A stretch of DNA of 64,000 bases from Indolivaga alginatilytica (GTDB taxonomy: Bacteria; Bacteroidota; Bacteroidia; Bacteroidales; Dysgonomonadaceae), in assembly GCF_003201355.1 (NCBI RefSeq), contig NZ_QICL01000002.1, forward strand, positions 124,001 through 188,000. Direction: 5' to 3'. The notes under the pieces were generated by a model that ran no database searches, had not been told where the DNA came from, and saw nothing but the letters and a program-made list of their open reading frames with translations. Shown piece after piece: positions 25,601-34,672 of this stretch. The position numbers were made by a program, and so were the translations under genes. Every line of letters starts with the position of its first letter. Positions within the stretch are counted from its first letter, which is position 1.

Positions 25601-26296
25601 CTATTCAGAGACAAAATTATACCCGTATCCTGTTCTATTTACAATATGATCGCCATATGCTCCTATTTTTTTTCTCAAACGGGCTATGTGCACATCTACC
25701 GTTCTTTCTAATACGATGCCGTCTCCTTCCCAAGCTTTAGCCAGAATGTCGGATCGAGAAAATACCTTTCCTGTATTTTTCACTAAAAGAGTAAGTATAT
25801 TGAACTCCGTTTTTGTCAGCTCTATAGGCTTACCACTAACCGAAACTATTTTCATGTCCATGTCTATACTTAGATTGCCGATACTTAAAATATCTCCCTG
25901 ATTTGTTTGAACCGGCAATGCTGTACGCTTCAATACGGTTTTAACACGGGCAATAACTTCCTTTATAGAAAAGGGTTTAGATATATAATCGTCCCCGCCG
26001 ATAGAGAATCCAGTGAGCATATCATTCTCAGTGTCTTTGGCTGTCAGAAATATAATAGGCGTATAATTCCCCGACTTTCTTAATTGATCTGCCATCTTAA
26101 ATCCCGATATTCCACCCATCATCACATCAAGTAGTATTAATTTATGATCGGGCGTTAATTTTTTAATTGCCTCTTCGGCAGACTCTGCTAAATCTATCTT
26201 ATAACCTTCATTCTCGAGGTTAAACTGTAGAATCTCCCTGATATCGATTTCGTCGTCGACAATTAAGATCGAAATATCTTTATTCGTTGTTTCCAT
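25601..26296 (-). CDS. phoB: Phosphate-regulon response regulator
   Basis: This 231-aa OmpR-family regulator has acidic pocket D14/D15, phosphoacceptor D57 (LILLDVMMGGISG), and the conserved Lys in DDYISKPF. Its winged helix (about 130-230) contains ELTKTEFNILTLL and VLERTVDVHIARLRKKIG. It overlaps the end of phoU by 17 bp, so it belongs to the pst operon, which supports PhoB over other OmpR regulators. Its kinase lies beyond the repeat island. Confidence 0.9.
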   Translation of the reverse strand: METTNKDISILIVDDEIDIREILQFNLENEGYKIDLAESAEEAIKKLTPDHKLILLDVMMGGISGFKMADQLRKSGNYTPIIFLTAKDTENDMLTGFSIGGDDYISKPFSIKEVIARVKTVLKRTALPVQTNQGDILSIGNLSIDMDMKIVSVSGKPIELTKTEFNILTLLVKNTGKVFSRSDILAKAWEGDGIVLERTVDVHIARLRKKIGAYGDHIVNRTGYGYNFVSE

Positions 26297-26960
26297 GTCT
26301 AATGTCTTTACCTTCTGTTAGATAAATTGTTGCTTCGGCAATATTCGTTGCGCTATCTCCAATACGTTCGAGGTTTTGAGCTATTGCACTTGTATTCATA
26401 ATGTTCATAATCTGTTCTTTCGTCAAACTCTTGTTTGCAAAAGAACTTTGTAGCGATTCGCTGATTTGGTAGAAAAGGTGGTCTACCTTGTCATCGTCTT
26501 TTATCACCTGATAGGCAAGACGGGTGTCTTCGTTCGAAAATGAGAATATTGCATTGCGAAGCATCTCATCTACCGATTTCAGCATCTTGTATATTTGTTT
26601 TTTCTCTTCTTCAAATTCTGGTTGATTCTGATATGTCGTTTTAGTGTAATGAATTACATTCAATAGCATATCGCCAACCCTCTCCAGATTTGTTGTTATA
26701 TCCTGATAGGTAATGATCAATCTTAGATCGGCAGCCTTTGGCGAAAACTGAAAGATAGAGAAAACAACTTCTTCACGTATCTTTATTTCGAGCCTGTCCA
26801 TGATTATTTCATTTGCTTCGGCTTCCTCATAAAGTGCTGTTAAACTCTGATCTTGCAATACCTTTTCAGCAATTTGCATTTGCAACAAAGCCGTCCGCGA
26901 GAGTAACTCAAAATCATTAAGTAATACCTTAAGTTGTTTTAGTTTTATATTGGTTGTCAT
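26280..26960 (-). CDS. phoU: Phosphate-signalling regulator PhoU
   Basis: The 226-aa all-helical protein has two PhoU repeats. The first carries E-rich metal-cluster motifs (TALYEEAEANEIIMDRLEIKI and TTNLERVGDMLLNV), the second NLERIGDSATNIAEA near residues 195-210. PhoU links the Pst transporter to PhoR and represses the regulon when phosphate is ample. It follows pstB after 124 bp of repeat DNA and overlaps phoB by 17 bp. Confidence 0.94.
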   Translation of the reverse strand: MTTNIKLKQLKVLLNDFELLSRTALLQMQIAEKVLQDQSLTALYEEAEANEIIMDRLEIKIREEVVFSIFQFSPKAADLRLIITYQDITTNLERVGDMLLNVIHYTKTTYQNQPEFEEEKKQIYKMLKSVDEMLRNAIFSFSNEDTRLAYQVIKDDDKVDHLFYQISESLQSSFANKSLTKEQIMNIMNTSAIAQNLERIGDSATNIAEATIYLTEGKDIRHGNNE

Positions 26961-27084
26961 AATTTTATCAGTTATCAGGTAACAGTCATCAGTTACCAGT
27001 TTTTAATTATCAGTTATTAGTTGTTCACAATCGGTTATCAGGTAGTAGTTATCAACTCATTGTTAACTGCTAGCTGTTGACTGT
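26961..27084. repeat. GTTATCAG-type repeat between pstB and phoU
   Basis: The whole interval is built from variants of (T)CAGTTATCAG, GGTAACAG, CAGTTACCAG, CAGTTATTAG, GGTTATCAGG and TGTTAACTGC. These form loosely tandem and inverted units of about 8 bp. Similar GTTAACTG/GTAACTTG remnants occur near 1,885, 40,420 and 44,100, all at gene borders. Confidence 0.7.
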
Positions 27085-27864
27085 TCATCCGAATACTCCC
27101 GTTAAGTAATCTTCGGTGCGTTTATCTTTAGGTTTGGTAAACATTTGTTTTGTTGTACCATATTCTATCAGTTCTCCCAGATACATAAACATCGAGTTGT
27201 CCGATATACGAGCGGCCTGCGACATATTATGTGTAACAATTACTATCGTATATTGCTGTTTCAGTTCCAGAATAAGGTCTTCAATTCTGTTTGTAGAAAT
27301 AGGGTCGAGTGCCGATGTCGGTTCGTCCATCAATAAAATCTCAGGTTTCAAAGCAATGGCACGTGCAATGCATAAACGTTGTTGCTGTCCTCCCGAAAGA
27401 AAACTTCCCTTTTGAGTCATCGAGTCTTTTACCTCATCCCAAAGAGCAACACTTTTCAGACTGTTTTCTACAACTTCGTCTTTTTCAGCTTTACTCAGTC
27501 CTATATTATTTAATTTATATCCTGCCAGAACATTATCATAAATACTCATGGTCGGGAAAGGGTTGGGACGTTGGAAAACCATGCCTGCCAAACGTCTTAC
27601 TCGCATGGGGTTCATATCGAAAATATTTTCACCCTTGAGTAATATCTGTCCTGTAGTTTTAATATCAGGATATAAGTCGTGCATTCTGTTTATGGCTCTC
27701 AGAAGGGTACTCTTACCACATCCCGAAGGTCCCATAATTGCCGTAACCGTATGCTCCTTAATCGTTGCATTTACGTCTTTTATCGCTTTCTTTTCAGGAT
27801 TGTAAGATACCGAAACATCTTTAAGCTCCAGAATATATTTATCGTTATTTATTGAATTTTCCAT
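27085..27864 (-). CDS. pstB: Phosphate ABC transporter ATP-binding protein
   Basis: The 259-aa ABC ATPase has Walker [10 protein letters not shown] (about residues 45-53), Q-loop [14 protein letters not shown] with the PstB-specific RPNPFP, signature [14 protein letters not shown], Walker [13 protein letters not shown], and H-loop VTHNM. It powers high-affinity phosphate import through PstC/PstA. Its start overlaps the end of pstA by 16 bp. Confidence 0.96.
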   Translation of the reverse strand: MENSINNDKYILELKDVSVSYNPEKKAIKDVNATIKEHTVTAIMGPSGCGKSTLLRAINRMHDLYPDIKTTGQILLKGENIFDMNPMRVRRLAGMVFQRPNPFPTMSIYDNVLAGYKLNNIGLSKAEKDEVVENSLKSVALWDEVKDSMTQKGSFLSGGQQQRLCIARAIALKPEILLMDEPTSALDPISTNRIEDLILELKQQYTIVIVTHNMSQAARISDNSMFMYLGELIEYGTTKQMFTKPKDKRTEDYLTGVFG

Positions 27865-28727
27865 TTTTTAGCAATGCTTTTAGCAAATATATTTATACCT
27901 AATACAACTAACAAAAGTAATAAGGATGAAGACCATACAAGCGGTGCAAGATTGGGGTCGTTGTAAAATTCCCAGATCAATAAAGATATTGCACTTGTGG
28001 GTTCGGTTATATGCCAGTTTACAGTGGATGCTCCCAAAACGGTAACAAGCAGAGGTGCTGTTTCTCCCATAACCCTCGATACTGCGAGTAGCGAACCTGT
28101 GAATAATCCTCCAAAAGCCGAAGGTACAAGTATTTGTAATACTACGGATGTGTATGAGCCTCCCAATGCTAAACCTGCTTCTTTGAGCGAAGTGGGCAGC
28201 ATTTTGATACTTTCCTCAGTAGATCGGATAATCATGGGTAACATCATAATAGCAAGTGCGATACTACCGGCCAGAGCCGAATAGCTGTGCATTGGTTTTA
28301 CTACCCATACATATACTATAATACCTATTACGATAGAGGGAATACCCTGCAACAGATCGGAAAGGCTTCTTATGAGTTTAGTGAAAGTTTTCTTTTGATT
28401 TTCGGCAAGATATATTCCGGTAAGAATCCCTACAGGAATAGCTATAATCATAGCCAGTAAAAGGATAAGCAGTGTACCTGTCAGTCCGTTTAATATACCT
28501 CCGGGTATAGGCTCGTTGCTGATTTTAGCCAGCATGGCATCCATTGACGAAGGCGATACTTCGGTAAATAAACTTAGATTGAATTGTTTATATCCTTTCT
28601 TAACCAGTTCCCACAAGATGAGGAATAGTGGAATCATTGTGATTCCGCAAAAGGTGCAAACAACGTAAAAGAACAATTTACTTTTGAGTTGTCTGTATCG
28701 GGATGTTGAGAATATTGTCTTTTTCAT
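27849..28727 (-). CDS. pstA: Phosphate ABC transporter permease
   Basis: The 292-aa permease has six hydrophobic segments and the PstA pattern [20 protein letters not shown] in the N-terminal third, then [20 protein letters not shown] (the EAA loop contacting PstB) near 175-195, and [12 protein letters not shown] near 223. It pairs with PstC, whose gene overlaps its start by 4 bp. Confidence 0.95.
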   Translation of the reverse strand: MKKTIFSTSRYRQLKSKLFFYVVCTFCGITMIPLFLILWELVKKGYKQFNLSLFTEVSPSSMDAMLAKISNEPIPGGILNGLTGTLLILLLAMIIAIPVGILTGIYLAENQKKTFTKLIRSLSDLLQGIPSIVIGIIVYVWVVKPMHSYSALAGSIALAIMMLPMIIRSTEESIKMLPTSLKEAGLALGGSYTSVVLQILVPSAFGGLFTGSLLAVSRVMGETAPLLVTVLGASTVNWHITEPTSAISLLIWEFYNDPNLAPLVWSSSLLLLLVVLGINIFAKSIAKKWKIQ

Positions 28728-29572
28728 TTATTTACAAGTTTCAATATATACTTGGCTATAAAGTTAATCGTTGCTGTTATCAGGAATAATAATAATCCGA
28801 TAGCCATGAGCGAACTCAGCTTCAAACCGTCAGCTTCACCAAATTGATTAGCAATGATACTCGCCATTGTATTTCCTGTATCCGACAGATGAGTTGGTAT
28901 ATTATTGGTGTTTCCGATCAGCATAGTCACTGCCATTGTTTCGCCTAATGCCCTGCCTAATGCCAATATGTATGCGGCAAAGATACCCGATAAAGATACG
29001 GGTAAGCTAACCGTTTTGATGACTTCCATTTTGGTAGCACCCAAGCTGTAAGCAGCTTCTTTCAGTTCGTTGGGAACCATCGATATAAACTCTGTACTTA
29101 GCGATGATGCGTAAGGAATAATCATTATTGCCAGAACAATTGAAGCCAGCAATACGCCAAATCCCTGAGCGCTTACACCCATATCTATAAGTATGGGACG
29201 CAAAACATAGAATCCCCATAGACCAAATACAATGGAAGGTATTCCGGCTAGGAGGTCGACTATAGAACTTACTATGGTTGCTATCTTGGTTTGTTTGAAA
29301 TACTCTCCATTGAACAATGCAATTGATAATGAAAAGGGTATACAAAAAAATAATGCCAGTAGTGCTGTAATAAGTGTGCCTGTAATAAAAGGGAGTGCTC
29401 CGAAATTGTTATTGACAGAATCCCATTCGCTTGAACTTATAAAGTTGAACAAGCCAAAGGAGGAAAAAGCACTTATGCTCTGGGTGACCAGAGCATAAAT
29501 AACCCCTGCTGTCAGAACCAAGATGAGGCATGACGCTATAAATAATATTGATTTAAAAATCTTGTCTTTCAT
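28724..29572 (-). CDS. pstC: Phosphate ABC transporter permease
   Basis: The 282-aa inner-membrane permease has six segments and PstC marks: FGALPFITGTLITALLALF, GIPSIVFGLWGFYVLRP, EFISMVPNELKEAAYSLGAT (EAA loop) and GRALGETMAVTMLIGN. It forms the phosphate channel with PstA. It starts 42 bp after the pstS stop, with an AGGTCGCAGACCT repeat copy in that gap, and overlaps pstA by 4 bp. Confidence 0.95.
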   Translation of the reverse strand: MKDKIFKSILFIASCLILVLTAGVIYALVTQSISAFSSFGLFNFISSSEWDSVNNNFGALPFITGTLITALLALFFCIPFSLSIALFNGEYFKQTKIATIVSSIVDLLAGIPSIVFGLWGFYVLRPILIDMGVSAQGFGVLLASIVLAIMIIPYASSLSTEFISMVPNELKEAAYSLGATKMEVIKTVSLPVSLSGIFAAYILALGRALGETMAVTMLIGNTNNIPTHLSDTGNTMASIIANQFGEADGLKLSSLMAIGLLLFLITATINFIAKYILKLVNK

Positions 29573-29590
29573 TCCGACTTATTAATGTCT

Positions 29591-29607
29591 TTAGGTCGCA
29601 GACCTTT
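29591..29607 (-). repeat. AAGGTCT palindrome element between pstS and pstC
   Basis: Read leftward: AAAAAGGTCTGCGACCTAAA, about 10 bp after the pstS stop and 20 bp before pstC. It is inside the operon, so it is transcribed and could form a small hairpin that tunes expression of pstS against pstC. Confidence 0.75.
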
Positions 29608-29614
29608 TTGTTAT

Positions 29615-30676
29615 TTAGTTCGCAACAGGTTGAGCTACTTCTATTGCTTTACCGTCAAATGTGATTGATTTTATGATTGCCGTTGTCTTTTCCAAAGCTT
29701 TGGCAGGTAGCGGAGCGTAGTGGGTTTTCACTGCAATCTCTTGTCCTTCTTTGCTTATAATGTAGTCGAATAATGCCACTAATGCTTTAGCCTGAACTTC
29801 GGTTTTCTTGTTATAGTTTTGTTCCTTGTAAGCAATAATCCAAGTGAAAGTACTGATAGGATAAGCTTCAGGATTAGATGAGTTGGTAATGATTTGTCTT
29901 GTATCATCCGGAAGATCGGCTTCAGCCGATGCTGAGATACTCTTATCATTAGCTGCGATAAAGTTACCAGAACTGTTTTGTAGTGATGCTGATGCAATAT
30001 TCAGAGCCAATGCATATTCAGAACCGATATATCCGATAGAACCTTCTGTTCCCGAAATAATTCCTGCTACACCGGGATTACCTTTTGCTGCAACTCCCAC
30101 AGGGAATTTCAACGATTTACCACTGCCGATTTCGTTTTTCCAAGCCTCGTTGGTTTTAGCCATATATTCAGAGAAAACTGAAGTTGTACCACTGCCGTCC
30201 GAACGATAAACTGCTGTTATTTCTTTGTTGGGGAATGTAATGTTTGGGTTGATAGCTTTGATTTTAGCATCATTCCAGTTTGTAATCTTACCTCTGAAAA
30301 TATCTGAGATGATTTCAGAACTCAGCTTCAAATCAGTTACTCCCGGAAGGTTGTAAGATAGAACCACTGCTCCAAGTGCTGTTGGTATATGTATTACATC
30401 TGAACCCATTTCTTTAAGTTCTTCGTCAGATAAAAATACATCGGTTGCCCCAAAGTCTACAGTTTTGTCTTTTAAGCTTCGTATTCCCCCACCACTGCCG
30501 ATAGCTCCGTATGTAACATTGTTACCGGATGCTTCGCTGAATTTTTTGAATACTATGTTATAAAATGGAGCGGGAAATGTGGCTCCTGCACCCGATAGTT
30601 TTGCTGTTTCACCTTTGTTGGAATTACAGGCTGTCAACGAGATAGCTGCTGCTAAAATGAATAGTAATTTTTTCAT
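29615..30676 (-). CDS. pstS: Phosphate-binding lipoprotein
   Basis: The 353-aa substrate-binding protein has a lipobox (AISLTACNSN, Cys about 17). Phosphate-binding motifs are GAGATFPAPFY (about 30-40), GAIGSGGGIRSL and RSDGSGTTSVFSEY (about 158-171). It captures phosphate at the inner-membrane outer face or in the periplasm and hands it to PstC/PstA. It is the first gene of the operon, with candidate PhoB sites about 165-190 bp upstream and an AAGGTCT element 16 bp before the ATG. Confidence 0.95.
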   Translation of the reverse strand: MKKLLFILAAAISLTACNSNKGETAKLSGAGATFPAPFYNIVFKKFSEASGNNVTYGAIGSGGGIRSLKDKTVDFGATDVFLSDEELKEMGSDVIHIPTALGAVVLSYNLPGVTDLKLSSEIISDIFRGKITNWNDAKIKAINPNITFPNKEITAVYRSDGSGTTSVFSEYMAKTNEAWKNEIGSGKSLKFPVGVAAKGNPGVAGIISGTEGSIGYIGSEYALALNIASASLQNSSGNFIAANDKSISASAEADLPDDTRQIITNSSNPEAYPISTFTWIIAYKEQNYNKKTEVQAKALVALFDYIISKEGQEIAVKTHYAPLPAKALEKTTAIIKSITFDGKAIEVAQPVAN

Positions 30677-30690
30677 ATTTTCTTTTTCTT

Positions 30691-30706
30691 TAAGGTCTCA
30701 GACCTA
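30691..30706 (-). repeat. AAGGTCT palindrome element in the pstS leader
   Basis: Read leftward: AAATAGGTCTGAGACCTTAAA, ending about 16 bp before the pstS ATG, so it probably lies in the 5' untranslated region. Confidence 0.75.
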
Positions 30707-30794
30707 TTTAATGTTTTTGTAAAAATAAGTGCAACCGATAGTTATAATTGAATAATGTTAGTAAAATACTAACTGTTGCTTATTTCCTTTTAAT

Positions 30795-30825
30795 TTGTTG
30801 CAATATTATAGGAGAATTGCAACAA
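30795..30825. promoter_or_regulatory. Perfect 10-bp dyad upstream of pstS
   Basis: TTGTTGCAAT (30795-30804) and ATTGCAACAA (30816-30825) are exact reverse complements separated by 11 bp. The spacing of about two helical turns suits a dimeric regulator, though a transcript hairpin is also possible. Confidence 0.5.
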
Positions 30826-30840
30826 TTGCATCAAGGAAAT

Positions 30841-30870
30841 GTTACGAAATGGTTAAGAATATAGTTAAAG
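30841..30870 (-). promoter_or_regulatory. Candidate Pho box: three spaced repeats upstream of pstS
   Basis: Read leftward the units are CTTTAAC, TCTTAAC and TCGTAAC, spaced 12 and 11 bp apart with AT-rich spacers. PhoB binds direct 7-bp repeats with an 11-bp period, so the geometry fits; the sequence differs from the E. coli box. It lies upstream of the first gene of the pst operon. Confidence 0.5.
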
Positions 30871-30944
30871 ATTGAGTTCTGTATATTTTATAAACAGATA
30901 GGGGAGGGTTTTGTTTGTGAGACGTAGCTGCTAAGAGTGTAAAA

Positions 30945-31062
30945 TCAGAACACAGAGTGCACTGATACTACAGATTTTATATGAAATGCAAAGTCGCCAA
31001 GACAGTATTATCTTGTTTGTAATTGTCGGATAAGAAAGAAAAAGCTTTGCGTCTTTGCGTTA
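30945..31062. repeat. CACAGAG/CAAAGTCGCCAAG interspersed repeat
   Basis: AGAACACAGAGTGCACTGATAC, then ATGCAAAGTCGCCAAGACAG, and finally the inverted counterpart AAGCTTTGCGTCTTTGCG. It shares its first part with the inverted repeat at 2529-2703 and its middle with 50,060-50,123. It is non-coding and lies between folC and pstS. Confidence 0.65.
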
Positions 31063-31085
31063 AAAAAAATTGCGGATTCTATTAA

Positions 31086-32372
31086 TCAGAAGCATTCTAA
31101 AGCTTCTGCCACAACAAAGTTGCTTCCTCCTATAAATATAAGATCATCAGGATTAGCATTGGTGAGTGCTGCTTCAATAGCCGACTTTACAGTGTGGAAA
31201 GTATTTCCCTGCAGATCAAAAGCTGAACCTTTATCGGCAAGTTCATTTTCGTCCAATGCACGCGAGATTGTTGCTCTTGTAAAGTAATAAATAGCTTCTT
31301 TGGGAAGGAGAGCCAGTACATGACTTATATCTTTATCGTTTACCATTCCTATAACAATATGGAGACGGTCGTATTTCTCGGAAAGGAGTTGTTCTGAGAC
31401 GTATTTGATACCACCAACATTATGACCCGTATCGCAAATTATTTTAGGATTAGCCTGTTTGATTATCTGCCATCTGCCCATAAGGCCTGTAATTTCTGTG
31501 ACCAGTGAAAAGCCTGTATAGACCGATTGCATAGTGGTGTGGATTCCTCTTTTGCGAAGGGCATCAATGGCACAAAGTACGGTTGCCGCATTCTTGATCT
31601 GAGGTAAACCTCCTAATTCGCCTTTCAGATTAGGGTAAGCATTGGTTTGAAACAACCACGAACCATTGTCCAGCTTATCGGCTGCATATATCAGATTCTC
31701 ATCTTCGGCAAAGATAATAGGAGCATCAACCGATTCGGCTTTCGATTCGAATATTTTGCGTACTTCTCCCTCGGCTTCGCCTATAACTACAGGAATATGA
31801 GGTTTTATGATGCCTGCTTTCTCGTAGGCTATCTTTTCGATTGTATCTCCTAAAAACTGAGTATGATCGAGACTTATATTAGTGATAACCGATAGTTCGG
31901 GAGTTATAATATTTGTGCTGTCTAAGCGTCCGCCAAGACCGACTTCAATTATAGCAATATCTACTTCCTGTTCTGCAAAGTAGCAGAAAGCCATCATCAT
32001 AGTCAGTTCGAAGAATGAGGGGTGTATCGGTTCATAATGGCTTTTGTGATTAGCTACAAAATCGACTACATATTGTTCTGATATTTTGTTGCCATTTACA
32101 CGTATCCGTTCTCTGAAATCAACGAGGTGAGGCGATGTATAAAGCCCTACCTTATGTCCTGCCTGTTGAAGTATTGCAGCGAGCAGATGCGAAGTCGAGC
32201 CTTTGCCATTAGTACCTCCGACATGTACCGTTTTATACTTTTTATGAGGATGTCCGAAGTACTTGTCTAATGCCAAGCTATTGTCTAAGCCTTCCTTGTA
32301 GGCACTTCCTCCAACATGCTGATAAACGGGTAGCCGGCTATATAGATATTCCAGAGTTTCTTGATAGTTCAT
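31086..32372 (-). CDS. folC: Folylpolyglutamate synthase/dihydrofolate synthase
   Basis: The 428-aa Mur-ligase-type enzyme has the P-loop GGTNGKGSTSHLLA (about 52-65), the folate-binding segment YTSPHLVDFRERIRVNG, VGLGGRLDSTN (about 143-153), ISLDHTQFLGDT and CDTGHNVGG. It adds glutamate to dihydropteroate and to folates. It begins 2 bp after the cls stop and is probably co-transcribed with the genes to its right. Confidence 0.95.
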   Translation of the reverse strand: MNYQETLEYLYSRLPVYQHVGGSAYKEGLDNSLALDKYFGHPHKKYKTVHVGGTNGKGSTSHLLAAILQQAGHKVGLYTSPHLVDFRERIRVNGNKISEQYVVDFVANHKSHYEPIHPSFFELTMMMAFCYFAEQEVDIAIIEVGLGGRLDSTNIITPELSVITNISLDHTQFLGDTIEKIAYEKAGIIKPHIPVVIGEAEGEVRKIFESKAESVDAPIIFAEDENLIYAADKLDNGSWLFQTNAYPNLKGELGGLPQIKNAATVLCAIDALRKRGIHTTMQSVYTGFSLVTEITGLMGRWQIIKQANPKIICDTGHNVGGIKYVSEQLLSEKYDRLHIVIGMVNDKDISHVLALLPKEAIYYFTRATISRALDENELADKGSAFDLQGNTFHTVKSAIEAALTNANPDDLIFIGGSNFVVAEALECF

Positions 32373-32374
32373 TT

Positions 32375-33817
32375 TTATAAAAGAGGTGTAAATAGTCTGA
32401 AAATCGATTCGAAAAATCGTCTGTGTCTCGGTCTTTTATCCCACTCTTCGGGGTCGACCAATTCAGAAGATTCCATATCATCCAGAAATATATTTTTAGC
32501 AGTCAATGCAGTATCATTATTGTAGACAAAGGCATCGATCTCAAAATTATGTTCAAAGCTTCTCACATCCATATTCGCCGATCCGGTTATAGTAAGGGCA
32601 TCATCTATAATTATCATTTTAGAATGGATAAATCCTCCGGTGAAGAAGTAAATCTTAACCTTAGTATCTAAAAAGTTCTTGATAAACGATTGGGATGCGA
32701 TATTCACAAATGTAGTATCGGATTTCTTAGGAATCATAATCCGCACATCTACACCACTCATGGCAGCCGTTTGTATGGCCAGCATAATAGCATCGGTAGG
32801 TATCAGATAAGGAGTCTGTATATAGATATAGTCCTTTGCATTGGTTATTGCCTGAAATATGCCTTGATGTATTTCCTTAAACTCACCGACAGGTCCACTG
32901 GTTGCAATTTGCATCAGATTATCACCTTTTGCTGTCAACGGCGGGAAATATTTATTGGCCACCAAAAATTCGGAGCGGGAAGCATACCAGTCTATAATGA
33001 ACGAAGTTTGCAAGGCATGCACCGCCTTTCCTTCGAGTTTGAAGTGGCTGTCTCGCCATACTCCGCCATTAACTCCGTTGATGTATCTGTCGGCAATATT
33101 CATTCCTCCCATAAAACCAACTTCGCCGTCAATAACCACCACTTTACGGTGATTACGGTAGTTTACACGGCTGGTAAGTAGCGGAAATGCCACTTTAAGA
33201 AATGGAGTAACCTGTATTCCTGCTTTTGCCATCTCTTTATAGAATTTCCTTTTGGCAGTCCATGAGCCTACATCGTCGTATAAGACTCTAACTTCAACGC
33301 CTTCCCGGGCTTTTTCCATCAGCAGGCTTTTTACCTGATTGCCAATTACATCATCCATAAAGATGTAATATTGAAGATGGATATATTTCTTTGCCTTTCT
33401 TATTTCTTCGAAAAGGGCGTCAAACTTATCAATGCCATTTGTATAAAAGGTAATCTTATTGCCTCCGTAAAGCGGCGTATCTTTCTGCTTGTTGAGCAGA
33501 TTGATTAATCCTTTATACTCAGTGGGTGGGTTTAGCGTTTCTAGTAATTCAATTCGTTCCAGCGTTTTTCTATTTATCTTTTTGTGCATCTTACGGGAGA
33601 TCAGCCTTTGTTTACGGTGATCTTCTCCGAAGAAGTAATAAAAAATAAGTCCGACTAAGGGTAGCAGAAGAAGCACTAACACCCATGCTATCGTTTTCAA
33701 TGGATTTCTATTCTCGGAAATAACAACTATTACTACTCCTATTGCCGTAAGTACATATAGCAATTGGAATACTAAAATGAAGTTATTTGCCGAAAAAATT
33801 TCCATTATATTATTCAT
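32375..33817 (-). CDS. cls: Cardiolipin synthase
   Basis: The 480-aa membrane enzyme has two N-terminal TM helices (about 13-33 and 41-62) and two phospholipase-D HKD motifs: NHRKVVVID (H223, K225, D230) and HSKMIIIDD near residues 395-404. It condenses phosphatidylglycerol molecules into cardiolipin. The start overlaps the preceding 155-aa gene by 4 bp, and folC follows 2 bp later. Confidence 0.94.
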   Translation of the reverse strand: MNNIMEIFSANNFILVFQLLYVLTAIGVVIVVISENRNPLKTIAWVLVLLLLPLVGLIFYYFFGEDHRKQRLISRKMHKKINRKTLERIELLETLNPPTEYKGLINLLNKQKDTPLYGGNKITFYTNGIDKFDALFEEIRKAKKYIHLQYYIFMDDVIGNQVKSLLMEKAREGVEVRVLYDDVGSWTAKRKFYKEMAKAGIQVTPFLKVAFPLLTSRVNYRNHRKVVVIDGEVGFMGGMNIADRYINGVNGGVWRDSHFKLEGKAVHALQTSFIIDWYASRSEFLVANKYFPPLTAKGDNLMQIATSGPVGEFKEIHQGIFQAITNAKDYIYIQTPYLIPTDAIMLAIQTAAMSGVDVRIMIPKKSDTTFVNIASQSFIKNFLDTKVKIYFFTGGFIHSKMIIIDDALTITGSANMDVRSFEHNFEIDAFVYNNDTALTAKNIFLDDMESSELVDPEEWDKRPRHRRFFESIFRLFTPLL

Positions 33818-34206
33818 ACATCGAGTAGTCTAAGTATATCTTCTTTTAAGATAGTTCTGTTCCACGAATATGTTTTGTCAGTAGCTTCGAGATACTCTAT
33901 CAGATCGAGAGCTATATGCAGTTGATATGCTTCTTTTATATCACTTATTTCGTATTTAGTTAGTAAGAGTTTTGCGTATTGTTCAATCAGATCATTATCA
34001 CCTATTTTTATTGTAATAGTCTCTGCCGAATCTTCCTGGCTGATGTTGAAATCATTATTAAAAAGGAAAAAGCATTCCTTTATAAGCCGCTTCTTTTCGG
34101 TAGAAACAGATTCTAAGTCTTTTTTTGCGTCTATCAATTCATGTAACCTGGCAAAAAAATCTTCGATAAGCCGTTGTAAATAATCTTTTTTTCTTTGTTG
34201 AATCAT
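33814..34206 (-). CDS. Hypothetical protein, 130 aa
   Basis: I chose the ATG at 34206 (MIQQRKKDYLQRLI); the frame stays open to 34281 but that part runs through a GTAGG-type repeat remnant and reads poorly. The protein is helical and charged, with no signal peptide, and possibly tetratricopeptide-like (YEISDIKEAYQLHIALDLIEYL). It resembles the DUF6483 family, but I am not sure. It overlaps cls by 4 bp, so it belongs to the DUF2809-cls-folC transcript. Confidence 0.65.
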   Translation of the reverse strand: MIQQRKKDYLQRLIEDFFARLHELIDAKKDLESVSTEKKRLIKECFFLFNNDFNISQEDSAETITIKIGDNDLIEQYAKLLLTKYEISDIKEAYQLHIALDLIEYLEATDKTYSWNRTILKEDILRLLDV

Positions 34207-34261
34207 TAGCGAATATTTATTACTACCTTTTATTTGTAGGCGCAGACCTATAGCTTCTCCC

Positions 34262-34672
34262 CTAAGGACGAACAGATACACAATCTTTTCTGTCTAATAT
34301 CAGACAGATAGCTGCACCTAATGTATAACAAAACATATCAACCCAACTGAATGACGAACCTATTACTACTCGCATGATGGTATTGTCCTGCATATTTAAA
34401 ACTTCAACCAAATTGAAATACTGTCCGATTTCTACAGCATATGCAAAAAATAAAACACCGATAGCCAAAGGCAGGGGATTCATTTTTACAAAAGTCTTGA
34501 AAAAATAGTACATTAACATAACCACCAGTATATCGCCTACATAGGGTCGGATAATACTATCTTTTACAAATAAAGCTATAATAACCTCAATAACAAATAT
34601 AAGCAAAAAACATAAAAAAGATTTAAGATCGAATCTAAATTTTATAGCGACCTTACTTTCTGTATTTGTCAT
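34262..34672 (-). CDS. DUF2809 family membrane protein
   Basis: The 136-aa protein has four hydrophobic segments, with [18 protein letters not shown] in the middle and a C-terminal [19 protein letters not shown], the family pattern of DUF2809. Function is unknown for this family. It overlaps rsgA by 20 bp at its start, so translation is coupled to rsgA. Confidence 0.8.
   Translation of the reverse strand: MTNTESKVAIKFRFDLKSFLCFLLIFVIEVIIALFVKDSIIRPYVGDILVVMLMYYFFKTFVKMNPLPLAIGVLFFAYAVEIGQYFNLVEVLNMQDNTIMRVVIGSSFSWVDMFCYTLGAAICLILDRKDCVSVRP

Larger units (their letters stand above)
30677..31085. other. pstS control region plus interspersed repeats
   Basis: No gene is seen. It holds, leftward from folC, an interspersed repeat (30945-31062), three spaced GTTA units (30841-30870), a 10-bp dyad (30795-30825) and an AAGGTCT element (30691-30706) in the pstS leader. 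Confidence 0.6.

Noticed and set aside
26961-27084. CRISPR array in the pstB-phoU spacer
   Set aside because: The units are about 8 bp, degenerate and without unique spacers; no cas genes are nearby.
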